A program made the translations under genes and the position numbers. From NCBI GenBank assembly GCA_028095005.1, contig CM051461.1, forward strand, positions 59,377,840 through 59,441,839: DNA of 64,000 nt, written 5' to 3'. A model generated the notes under the pieces. The model saw nothing but the letters and a program-made list of their open reading frames with translations, was not told the DNA's origin and did no database searches. Positions 1 through 9,700 of the stretch are shown in pieces. The stretch is from Rhynchospora pubera (taxonomy: Eukaryota > Streptophyta > Magnoliopsida > Poales > Cyperaceae). How positions within the stretch are numbered: the first letter of the stretch is position 1; each line of letters begins with the position of its first letter.

Positions 1-293
1 GAGAGAATTCTCGGAGTAAACGCATAAAAAAATAAAGTCGTGACCCTCCTCGAGAGAATTCTCGGAGTAAGCGCATGAAAAAATAAAGTCGTGACCCTCC
101 TCGAGAGAATTCTCGGAGTAAGCGCATGAAAAAATAGTCGTGACCCTCCTCGAGAGAATTCTCGGAGTAAGCGCATGAAAAAATAAAGTCGTGACCCTCC
201 TCGAGAGAATTCTCGGAGTAAGCGCATGAAAAAATAAAGTCGTGACCCTCCTCGAGAGAATTCTCGGAGTAAGCGCATGAAAAAATAAAGTCG
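1..293. repeat. 51-bp tandem repeat, about 5.7 copies
   Basis: The unit restarts at 1, 52, 103, 152, 203 and 254, so the period is 51 bp with one 49-bp copy. Each unit holds a dyad around an EcoRI-like core (GAGAATTCTC). Copies are almost identical, and the array is cut by the window start. Confidence 0.95.
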
Positions 294-904
294 GGAAAAG
301 CCGACAAATAATTGTACTTTGTTTGTACTTGGAAATAAAGACAAAACTGGGCAAATCTGACAATAAATGCTGACATTTAATACAGTCAGTTGGCAGTTAG
401 CTGATAAAAGGTTATAAATAGAACCCATCATCTTCCCCAAAGGAGGCACCAGAACGCGTTCACTAAGCTTGAAGTCAACAATGGCGAAAAGAAAGAAAAA
501 GAAAAATAAAATATATCCCAATAAGATAAAAGGAAATTTAGGAGGATAGCTGAGAAGGAATCGGAGATTTAGGTGGATACCTGATGTAAAACAAAATACT
601 CGCATCAGATGTTCACCAATCTTCGGTTCCGAACATTCCCGAAACACCTGAATCCAGTGAATTCAGGAGCGGCTTTGTTATCTCAGTCGTTCCGAATCCA
701 ATGGATCGAGTTTGTTTCGGGTGATGGAAGTCTCCCCAGACTTAGGAGATTGGTTCCTAAGGCTGGGAAGATTTATTAACTAGCCTGGGGTTGTTAGTGT
801 TAGATGACCAAAATCACTTCTTTCTGAGGATTGTCCGCGAGTATATACAGAAAGAAAGTCAAGAAGAATTATCCTCGGTGCAGTTAGCAATAGTTAGAAA
901 ATAT
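294..904. other. Non-coding spacer inside the retrotransposon
   Basis: No supported gene. A TATA-like TATAAATA lies at 413-420 on the plus strand, followed by an A/G-rich stretch at 480-550. Short peptides that can be read here have no recognisable similarity. Function is unknown; it may be the 3' untranslated region of the element. Confidence 0.5.
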
Positions 905-1450
905 TTTTCCTTGAGAATGTATCTCGGAATTAATGTATCTTTTATTTCCTTGAGAATGTATCTCGGAATTAATGTATCTTTTATTTCCTTGAGAATGTAT
1001 CTCGGAGTTAAATGTACTTTTTATTTCTTTGAGAATGTATCTCGGAATTAATGAATCTTTTATTTCCTTGAGAATGTATCTCGGAGTTAAATGTATTTTT
1101 TTTTTCCTTAAGAATGTATCTCGGAATTAATTTATCTTTTATTTCCTTGAGAATGTATCTCGGAATTAATGTATCTTTTATTTCCTTGAGAATGTATCTC
1201 GGAGTTAAATGTACTTTTTATTTCTTTGAGAATGTATCTCGGAATTAATGAATCTTTTATTTCCTTGAGAATGTATCTCGGAGTTAAATGTACTTTTTTT
1301 TTCCTTGAGAATGTATCTCGGAATTAATGTATCTTTTATTTCCTTGAGAATGTATCTCGGAATTAATGTATCTTTTAGTTCCTTAAGGATATGTTTTGGA
1401 GTTATTGCGTTTATTTCCTTTAGAATGTATTTCGGAGATAATAAAGATAA
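905..1450. repeat. 39-bp tandem repeat, about 14 copies
   Basis: The core TTGAGAATGTATCTCGGA recurs every 39 bp or so from about 905 to 1450, with the last copies degenerate. Because 39 is divisible by three, short ORFs with a 13-residue periodicity appear on both strands; these are by-products and not genes. The unit shares the GAGA-n-TCTCGGA layout with the 51-bp array at 1-293, which suggests common ancestry. Confidence 0.93.
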
Positions 1451-1685
1451 TATACTTGTTAATTTCGAGAACGAATCTCCAAGACAAGTTATAAAAGATA
1501 CCGTGATGTCGTACACATCTCGCACATAAAAAAAAAAAAGAGAGAGAACATAGACAACTGTAATAAAAGGACCACAATTTTCATTCAAGTTCGCATAGTT
1601 GTACATCAAAAGAGCTCGGTTCACCATTTTAGACCAAAATAGAACCCTATTACATCTGTTTCAAAATAAAAGGAAAACCCCTATC

Positions 1686-3977
1686 CTAGTCAGATCCCGA
1701 ACCACCTTCATCTTCAACAGGCTTGGGAATATCTTCTGGCCAGGCTACTTGCTCTTCAGGCCAAGGGTATTGGGGAGCCACCATCTCCCCGAGAATATCA
1801 ATTTTACCCGAAAGCACTTCACCATCAGGCCCTAACAGTCGGTCATCGGAGCGACGCCAAGTACACTCAGGCACTGCAGGAAGATTGGGGATCTCATCAT
1901 CAGCTAAAAGTCCGAACTCTTGGTCAGTAATAGGATAAGACCATTGAAGACCACGGCAAACTCGAAGAAGAGCAGCCCTCAGGATAGGAGCACTCTGCAT
2001 ACCAGCTGCTCGCTTGAATGCTCGAGAACGGAGAAAGTCGGGAAGCTGCTCATCAAAGATCTTATGTTTATCCTCTTCGGACAAAACTGAAGCGTCAGCA
2101 AGCAAGGAGTTTTCAACAGAGAGTTTAGTAACCTCCTCCTGAAGGATTCCCGAAATGGCTTCAGCTTTTGATCGCTTAGAGACTTCATCTGTCAATGTTT
2201 TTCGGGTAGAGGCTAGTTGACACACGGCCTGATTTCGTTGGTGCAAGGTCGAATCCAACTTCAAGAGCAAAAGATGCCTTATCAACTCGAAGTCCTCCAG
2301 TTTTCGAGCTTGTTCGGCATTCGCCTTTACTAAGTTCTGAGCGAACAACACAATAAATTTGTTAGCGTCAACATAGTTATGGGTCATAGCATGCCAATCC
2401 TTATATTGTTGTGCATTTTCGACTTCTAAATTTTGTACCTTGGATTTTTCTCTAGCTAACTCAGCTTCCAGATAAGCAATTCGAGCCTCCTTCGCAGAGA
2501 AAATCGCCCGAATTTCTGCCAAGCAATTCGCCAAATGCGAAGAAGAGGGAGATCCCAACTGCAATACAGTCGCGGCATTATCCACACCAACCACAGAAAG
2601 AGGAACATCGGAGTGAGGAATAGGAGTAGAGGTAGAATGCATCAAGTCCTCATCCTCTTGTAAGAAAGATCGAGCGGGAGTTGGGGGACAATCATTTGCC
2701 GATCCTTCAAAGGGAACGTTAGATGAAAGGGGTTCGGAAGTTGAAGCCAGTCCAGTTTTGGGTAGTCGAGATCTAGGAAGTCGGGAGGGCACTACGAACA
2801 ACTCCTCTTCCTCAGAAGTGTTCGCGACGCTATGGCCTGGATCCTTATGAGACGTCGCACCGATAGACCCGACAAGAAGATCCTTTTCAGAACCAGTATG
2901 AGAAGCTGAACCTTTTTCGGGGAGAGATGTCCCCTGAAGAGTGCAAGGACCTTGCTTGATGATGGGAGGAGCTGGTCCTGAGGCGCCGACATGTTGTCGA
3001 GCTTTCTTCAAACGACGTTCCGAAGCAGCGGTTGAAGTTCCTCCCCTCTTCAAAATCTTTGGAGCAGCAGCTGGGGGTACCTGAGGATCAGCAACAATGT
3101 GAACAGGAGACTCTTCAGACACCGAAGACCCATTGAAAACCAAACGAAGAGGCCCTTCCTTCTTAATTAGTGCATCCAATCTAAGAAGAAAAGCATACTC
3201 TTCGATAGTAGGAGGGTCGATCACAACGCTGATAAAACCATCAGTATCCTTATTCCACTTCTTGGTGATACCGAACACATCCAAATAATCTTGGCGAATG
3301 TAGCAAAATTGATTTTCCCAACCATCCAGCTTCTTTATCTTCTCCCCAAAAAGGACCATGTTCGCTTTGTTGCGAACAGTGCAGAGGTCCCCAGCTTTCG
3401 AAAAGCCGAAATAATGACCAAACATTCTTGGAGAAGCAGTTAACCCTTCTATGTCCATAGCTAAAGAAAACAAAGTAACTACCCGTTCGAAGGATCGAAC
3501 AATACACCAAGCGTTAGGGTGTAATTGACCCGGAGCAATCTCGAGCAGAGAAAGAATCTCGGAAACAAAGGGAGAAAAGGGGATATAAAAACCACATTTC
3601 GCGAGGGGGCTAAAAATAACTGCTCCTTTCTCCTCGTCATACGGTCGATCTTCAGGTTCGGCGGCTATCAGTGCATCTTTTTCAGACAATCCTATTTGGC
3701 AGGATAGAGCGTGTAAAGACCCTTCGTCCCAAGGCAGAGACTGGAAAGTGGGAGTTTTCTTGAACACCACATCCAAGGGACGGGAAGAACGACGATACGG
3801 CTCCTTCTTAGTGGCCACCCGACCTTTTCCTTTCTCGACTTCATGAACGGAAGAAGGGGCAACGACTTCAGAAATTGCCTGAGTGGGGGGCTGAATCACC
3901 ACGAGTGGTTGCTCCTGAGCAGGTATTTCGGGAACCCCCGAAGACTGTACCGAACGATTGGAGCTACTAGAGGCCAT
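1686..3977 (-). CDS. Antisense retrotransposon ORF with 'putative gypsy type transposon' (Transposase_28-like) domain
   Basis: A 763-residue ORF on the minus strand. The frame is open up to 4094, but the first ATG is at 3977 (MASSSSNRS...); upstream codons have only a GTG start. Residues 1-80 are low-complexity with a basic patch. Residues about 85-285 resemble the plant domain named putative gypsy type transposon (PF04195), with the characteristic FYIPFSPFVSEIL and APGQLHPNAW stretches. Residues 285-480 are Ser/Pro-rich. Residues 480-650 are heptad-rich, likely coiled coil. The C-terminal tail is acidic. There are no protease, reverse transcriptase or integrase motifs, so this is not pol. 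The family occurs as an accessory ORF of plant gypsy elements; its biochemical role is unknown. A 5' leader intron on the minus strand is possible (donor CCAAG/GTACTC near 4217, acceptor TTTCTAG near 3983). The intact frame suggests recent activity. Confidence 0.75.
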   Translation of the reverse strand: MASSSSNRSVQSSGVPEIPAQEQPLVVIQPPTQAISEVVAPSSVHEVEKGKGRVATKKEPYRRSSRPLDVVFKKTPTFQSLPWDEGSLHALSCQIGLSEKDALIAAEPEDRPYDEEKGAVIFSPLAKCGFYIPFSPFVSEILSLLEIAPGQLHPNAWCIVRSFERVVTLFSLAMDIEGLTASPRMFGHYFGFSKAGDLCTVRNKANMVLFGEKIKKLDGWENQFCYIRQDYLDVFGITKKWNKDTDGFISVVIDPPTIEEYAFLLRLDALIKKEGPLRLVFNGSSVSEESPVHIVADPQVPPAAAPKILKRGGTSTAASERRLKKARQHVGASGPAPPIIKQGPCTLQGTSLPEKGSASHTGSEKDLLVGSIGATSHKDPGHSVANTSEEEELFVVPSRLPRSRLPKTGLASTSEPLSSNVPFEGSANDCPPTPARSFLQEDEDLMHSTSTPIPHSDVPLSVVGVDNAATVLQLGSPSSSHLANCLAEIRAIFSAKEARIAYLEAELAREKSKVQNLEVENAQQYKDWHAMTHNYVDANKFIVLFAQNLVKANAEQARKLEDFELIRHLLLLKLDSTLHQRNQAVCQLASTRKTLTDEVSKRSKAEAISGILQEEVTKLSVENSLLADASVLSEEDKHKIFDEQLPDFLRSRAFKRAAGMQSAPILRAALLRVCRGLQWSYPITDQEFGLLADDEIPNLPAVPECTWRRSDDRLLGPDGEVLSGKIDILGEMVAPQYPWPEEQVAWPEDIPKPVEDEGGSGSD

Positions 3978-4540
3978 GAGATCTAGAAAGTACCATAAAG
4001 CATTAGCAATACAGAACCCAGCAACAATGACAGAATAACGAGGGGTGACATCTCTACTTCTGATGAAACCAGGTACACAATGGAACAGCACCACTAGGTA
4101 TAAAATATCAATGGAAATTGCACACTCGTAGCCTAGTCAAGATCGCTCAAATACCAGTCATACCATGGGACAGTTACGGAGAGTAGAGATAGAAAGAAAA
4201 AGATTAAAGAAGAGTACCTTGGAAAGGAGTTCACCGGAGTAAGTCTTGACGGAGTGTGAGAAGAAGGGAGTTCACCGGAAGGAGCGAAGAAGATAGAACA
4301 ATCGCTAAGAAGGAAGGAGGCAAGAAGAACAGTAATGAAAAGAAAGAGAAAGAGAGGAGTATAAAGGAGAAAGGGGGAAGGCTAAGCGGCGGAATTAAAA
4401 TGAGCGGGAAAGGCTTTTCACATTCCCCAATGTGAAGGTGAAGAGCCAGCATTAAAATCAAAGCGCACATCAGATGACAGCTGGATACAGATTGCACCGC
4501 CTCAGGAATCGTGCAGAAATCGCTTCTCAATCCGAAATGT
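3978..4540 (-). other. Upstream region of the antisense ORF
   Basis: No gene on either strand. Purine-rich on the plus strand at 4200-4385, so the antisense transcript would have a pyrimidine-rich leader. The run AGAAAGGGGGAAGG at about 4368 is the nearest thing to a polypurine tract but is not followed by an LTR-like TG start. Confidence 0.4.
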
Positions 4541-4965
4541 TTCACCACTTCGTGCTTCACCCAAGAGTCATGTGTTCGGGACTCAAGGGCTTCGCTACTT
4601 CGTGCTTCACCCAAGAGTCATGTGTTCGGGACTCAAGGGCTTCGCTACTTCGTGCTTCACCCAAGAGTCATGTGTTCGGGACTCAAGGGCTTCACCACTT
4701 CGCGCTTCACCCAAGAGTCATGTGTTCGGGACTCAAGGGCTTCACCACTTCATGCTTCACCCAAGAGTCATGTGTTCGGGACTCAAGGGCTTCATCACTT
4801 CGTGCTTCACCCAAGAGTCATGTGTTCGGGACTCAAGGGCTTCACCACTTCATGCTTCACCCAAGAGTCATGTGTTCGGGACTCAAGGGCTTCATCACTT
4901 CGTGCTTCACCCAAGAGTCATGTGTTCGGGACTCAAGGGCTTCACCATTTCGTGCCCCACTTAAG
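4541..4965. repeat. 50-bp tandem repeat, about 8.5 copies
   Basis: The string CCAAGAGTCATGTGTTCGGG recurs at 4561, 4611, 4661, 4711, 4761, 4811, 4861 and 4911, exactly every 50 bp. A degenerate partial unit follows at 4941-5033 (ending TTCAAGGGCTTA). The unit has no stop codon in any plus-strand frame, so long shadow ORFs appear in all three frames; none is a supported gene. Confidence 0.95.
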
Positions 4966-5028
4966 TCCTGAACTTCGCGACTTGATTTTCAACTTGCGAT
5001 GAATACTCATCCCAAGTTCAAGGGCTTA

Positions 5029-5460
5029 TGATAGGGCCGGCCTGATAAAGCTCGGCCCGAATAAAAGGATACGAAACCCAACCCAAAAGAGGCCTGCAAT
5101 GGAGGTAAAGAAGCGGGAAAAGCTGAATTAAACAGCGCGCCCCAAATGAAGTCGGGGGGACATGCCATAACAAACTCATACGGAGCACCTCACCGAACAT
5201 AAGTCGGGAGAATCTAGAGGCGTCAAGTAGGCTAACGGCTGTCGGGTGACGTCAGCGTTCTGTTATGAAAAATAGGCCTATAAATAGAAGGGGTAGATCA
5301 TTGTAAAGGGGGTTGGCATTTTCGTAGAGAAGAGCGCTTGTATTAGGCAGATTGTAAACAGATTGTAATCCCCAAAAATAATCAATAAAGTTCATTTTCC
5401 ACTCATTCTCATCTCTAAACTCTCTTACGTTGTTAATCTCTACTAAAACTGAGCTTATCA
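5029..5460 (+). repeat. Probable 3' LTR (or its 3' part)
   Basis: The block starts TGATAGGG and ends CTTATCA, giving a short terminal inverted repeat (TGATA/TATCA). It holds a plus-strand promoter-like region (TGACGTCA, then TATAAATAG) and AATAAA at 5384-5389, in the order expected for U3-R-U5. The 5' LTR is outside the window, so identity cannot be confirmed. The true left boundary could lie further left, with the 50-bp array inside U3. Confidence 0.5.
5247..5287 (+). promoter_or_regulatory. Candidate LTR promoter: TGACGTCA bZIP site plus TATA box
   Basis: A perfect palindrome TGACGTCA at 5247-5254 matches the core bound by TGA-type bZIP factors, and CTATAAATAG lies about 25 bp downstream. 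This spacing is typical of stress- or salicylate-responsive plant promoters, but activity is only inferred. Confidence 0.5.
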
Positions 5461-5821
5461 GTATGAAACCCATAAACACCCATCTGAAATTTTATCACAT
5501 TTACCAAATCTGATGCTTATCTGTTTGTTTGGTGACTAATCTATGTTGTGATGCCCTTATGAGTAATGGTACCAGTCACTGTACCGACCGGGTGCCATCA
5601 ATTCGTTTGCTGGTACAAGTCCCTTATCGCATGAGAAGGCTGTTTTGAAACAATTTAATGATTATTTTAGAAAACGTCTAAGCAAAAGCAATGTACCTGG
5701 ACTACCTGCTGAACTGAAATCATTTTTTTTTTTTACAAACTAAACCTATCAATTTTTACTAATCTAGTTGAAAATTTTATTCTCAAGCTTGTAAGATGTT
5801 ACACTCAAATTTTCAAATTAT
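5461..5821. other. Intergenic, no gene seen
   Basis: AT-rich DNA between the retrotransposon and the first LINE tail. Nothing recognised. Confidence 0.6.
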
Positions 5822-5836
5822 TAATTTTAAACATTT

Positions 5837-5938
5837 TTTTTTGAAGGACGGGTGGCAAAGTACCACACCGACAGTTTTATTAATAAAAAAAATATATATA
5901 TATTTACAAAATAATATATATATATATATATTTACAAA
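5837..5938 (-). mobile_element. 5'-truncated LINE 3' end
   Basis: On the minus strand the copy reads an AATAAAA motif, then a GTGTGGTACTTTGCCACCC stretch, then poly(A). It is flanked by a 15-bp target duplication TAATTTTAAACATTT at 5822-5836 and 5939-5953. A simple (TA)n tract fills its inner part. Same family as the copies at 7392, 31616, 49783 and 56510. Confidence 0.85.
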
Positions 5939-6712
5939 TAATTTTAAACATTTGAATGCTACGTGATCAGGAAAACAAATTAATTCATATAAACGTATTT
6001 GTTTAGTAACAATCAATATACAGATATTTTGCATCTCTTAAATTACGAAGACTCATAAGAAAGTGTCCCCGATTTTTGCCATATAAAGCGTGAACGGATA
6101 ATTAAGATTTGAAGGTTAATTAAAGTTTCAAATTAATAACATTTGAGAACCACGTATCCAATTTTGCAATATAAAACAATGCAACCAGATAGAAAATTAC
6201 CACAGAATATCAGAGGAGATGATAACATTAAAGTATTGAACAAGATACAACTAAATATCTTTTTCGTAAATAAGAGAATAAAATCTTTCTAAAATTTCCC
6301 AATTTAAAAAAAGTCTTTAGTATGTCATTTATTAGAGAGCAGAATATTTTTTTTCTTGTATTAATCAATGTTTCAAGATGCAATGTAAAACTAAGCCAAT
6401 ACAAGCACAATCCAATTCAACGTACTGAAGAAGGCTTGCTGTATCAGAAAAGTCCACAAATTCATACATAAAAAGAAAAAAAAAATTTAAGACAATACAA
6501 AGCCGAATCCAACTATCAAAAATTACAATTCAAACCACAAAAATCTGGAAAAGCACGGGCGATATCACAGGAAGTGATCAAAACACAAAAAGGCAATCAA
6601 TTCTTTGTAGAATGTACCAATGAGAGCAAATGATAAACCCCATTTCTTCAAAAAGTAGTAAAGTAATGTGTCTCTTTTAGTTGATGCCATTTGCCACCAC
6701 ATTGGACATTAA

Positions 6713-9700
6713 TTAGTCTTCGCTTTCAGTAGTCATACCTTTGGAACTCTCGGCTTGACTCTTACTTGTAGATGAGTTTATTGTAGAACTCTCTTCACTC
6801 ATTGGAATCATAGGCGGCCCAAATGGAGACCAGACCGTCGGTACGTCAGGAATTATCAAGGCGGGGCCTCCTAGCATATTTATTACTGTCCCCATTGTAG
6901 GCCTATTGTTTGGATCTTCTTGCACGCACAGTAAAGCTATACGGACACATCTTTTGATCTCTTCAATACATTCTCCTTCTAGCACAGGGTCCTTTAGTTG
7001 AGAAATCGTGCCATTTTTCCAGTGTACCAGTGCCTACGCATAAAAGATGGTACAGTTATATCTATTTTGTATAGGTACGAAGAATCATATCGCCATGGAA
7101 GACTGTATGCTTAAGAAATTAGATTGATAGCTATATACTTGCGTACATATCAACCTTAAAAGCAATGAATAATAATCCTAAAAGAAAAGCCAAAGAAAAT
7201 TTTAGTTATGGAAAGGATTCATGATGCTTGACAAGTTTCTGATTAGCCTGCTGATTGAATAAATACTTGAACTAGTTATTGAAATGGCAGCGTGTTCACA
7301 AATTTACAGTTTAGAAACCATTAAACTACCAAATAAAGGTGTAAAAAAGTAATGGCAAATTAAAACAATTGGTTTGAAAGGGAGAAAACCCTTTTGCCAC
7401 CCGACCCTCAAAAAAAAAAAAGGAAGGGAGAAAACCCAACTACTGCTCATACAAATTGTAATAGACATCGCATTTGTTGAGAATGAGATGAGAGTCACGA
7501 CTCTCAAACCATTCCCATTAAATTTGCATCGGATGTCGAACATGTCTCCCTCATGAGAAATGATGTTTCGAATAACTATAGAAAGCTATAATTAAATTTG
7601 TGGAGATCCTTTCACTTACATGTTCAATGAAGTTTGAAATACGGCCTGAACCAACAAATGAACTGTTCTTCTGGCCTGTCAGTATCTCTAGAAGAAGAAC
7701 TCCAAAGCTATAAACATCTGATTTAGCAGAGAAATTCCCATAAAAAATATACTCCGGTGCCATATATCCACTGCATCCATGTTGTCAAGAAAAAGAAAAA
7801 AAGGTAAATATCAGTTTTTTTATTGTTGTTAATTAAATAATTATAAAAAAAATTGTACTGATGCCAAGTTCATCAATAGCATGAAACACCCAGTTTTTTT
7901 TTCAGTTGCCACACAGAAAGGACCGACGATAACAGTCCTCTAAGTCAGAAGTACTCCGTTTGGATCATGTAAGAATAAAATTAGGATTAGTTATTCAGAC
8001 TAAAACATATTATTTCTAATCGATCAATAATAAACTTTTTGAGATTTAAAGTATTATTTTTAAGTGGTACAATGTCTAGATTAAATTTTTATTCCTACGG
8101 TGTTTTGATCATCTTCTTAATGTGGATTAAGAAATAGTTGGGACCACTTTTTAATCCGGATGAAAAAGATGATCCAAATACCTTAAGAATAAGAATTTAA
8201 TCCGGATGTTGGATTACTTAAAAATAACACTCTAGATGACAAAAAACTTATTCTTGATTATTTAGAATTAAAAATTTTAATCCTAAATAAGTAATCATAT
8301 CCTCAATCTTATATGATCCAAACGGAGCAAAATGAACTGTGCCAAAAATATCACAAATAAAAGAAGAAAGTAATACTATTGTACCAGCTTGTGTTGTTAA
8401 TAACCACAATTGCATGATATATGCTAGTTTTTCTTGTCTTATGATGACATTTCGCTATTGTTAATATTAGGTGATGCAACAAATAAGTCGCCAAATTAAA
8501 TTTCTTTTGTGGTTATATATAATTGAATAAATGAAAGACTAAATAATAAATTTGCTATGATTAGGCTACCTAATCCAGTGTTTTAAAGTTCATTGAACAA
8601 AACGAAGAGGTAACATAATTAATAATTTAGATTGTGGGAACTGGGACGCTAGCAAATTAATGCTTACAATGTTCCAGCAAGAATGCTTGTTTCTTTATGG
8701 GTTTCATCTTCCTCAAAAAATCTTGCAAGCCCAAAGTCAGCAATTTTTGGGTTCATATCTTTGTCAAGCAATATGTTACTGACTTTTAGATCTCTATGGA
8801 TGATTTTCATCCGAGATTCCTCATGGAGGTAATGCAAACCATGACTAATCCCCTCAATTATCTTGTATCGCAATTTCCAACAGAGCTCTGTACGTCGAGA
8901 TGTATCCTTTGCTGCATTGGAGATTTAATAAAGAACAAACTTGATTGATACATTTGTTTGGAAAATTGTTTGGATTGTTTTTTTAATTTCTATAAATCAT
9001 ACCAAAGAGAATCTTGTCAAGGCTCGCATTAGGTAGATATTCATAACAAAGAAGCTTCTCTTGACTAGTTACACAACATCCCAGCAATTGCACTAAGTTC
9101 TTGTGCTTGAGTTTGGCAAGGAAATCGACTTCATTCTTAAACTCTGTTATTCCTTGAACTGAACCTTGGGAGAGTCTTTTCACGGCAATTTCTTGTCCAC
9201 CAGGAAGAATGCCCTTAAAATAATTCAACATATATTTTTTAATTTATTTCTCATATTTTTAATAATGGGGAAGATCTTTGCTATGCAACTTTTCTAAATT
9301 AAATGCAAATTTATTGTTTTCTATCAATAGAGAATTTAAGAGATGGAAAATATATAATTTTGTACCCTGTAAACTGCACCAAAACCGCCTTTCCCAAGTT
9401 TATTAAAGTCGGAGAAGTTATTAGTGGCTGTTTTCAATATGGTAAAGTTGAACACATGATATTCTGCATTTGGGTTTAGAATATATTTGAGCTCTGTTTC
9501 TACAGTTTCTACTGTTTCAATTGTTTCAACGTCTGATTTGACTGTTTCTTTGGCTTTGACTGTTTCTCTGGGTAAGTCCTCATCATCTGTTGATATAAAA
9601 ATAAGAACCATAATTATATCGAACCCGGAACATGAGTTAAGTTAAATAATATTTATTCAGAAATGGAAATTGATTACTGTCATTTGCAGTTTTGCCATCC

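Larger units (their letters stand above)
1..5460 (+). mobile_element. 3' portion of an LTR retrotransposon (Ty3/gypsy, probably Tat-type), truncated by the window edge
   Basis: I read this stretch as one element: minisatellite arrays, a long antisense ORF with a domain known from plant gypsy elements, a third minisatellite, and an LTR-like block on the plus strand with a TATA box and an AATAAA signal. No gag or pol is visible; they would lie left of the window. Tat-lineage elements are known to carry an extra ORF, often antisense, between pol and the 3' LTR, and this arrangement fits. The 5' end and target duplication cannot be seen, and no clean polypurine tract marks the start of the 3' LTR, so the outline is an inference. 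Confidence 0.55.

Noticed and set aside
791..1529. Short ORFs with 13-residue repeats on both strands
   Set aside because: They are the 39-bp minisatellite read in frame; no start context or domain.
4474..5002. Three overlapping plus-strand ORFs of 130-165 residues
   Set aside because: All are the stop-free 50-bp repeat in different frames.
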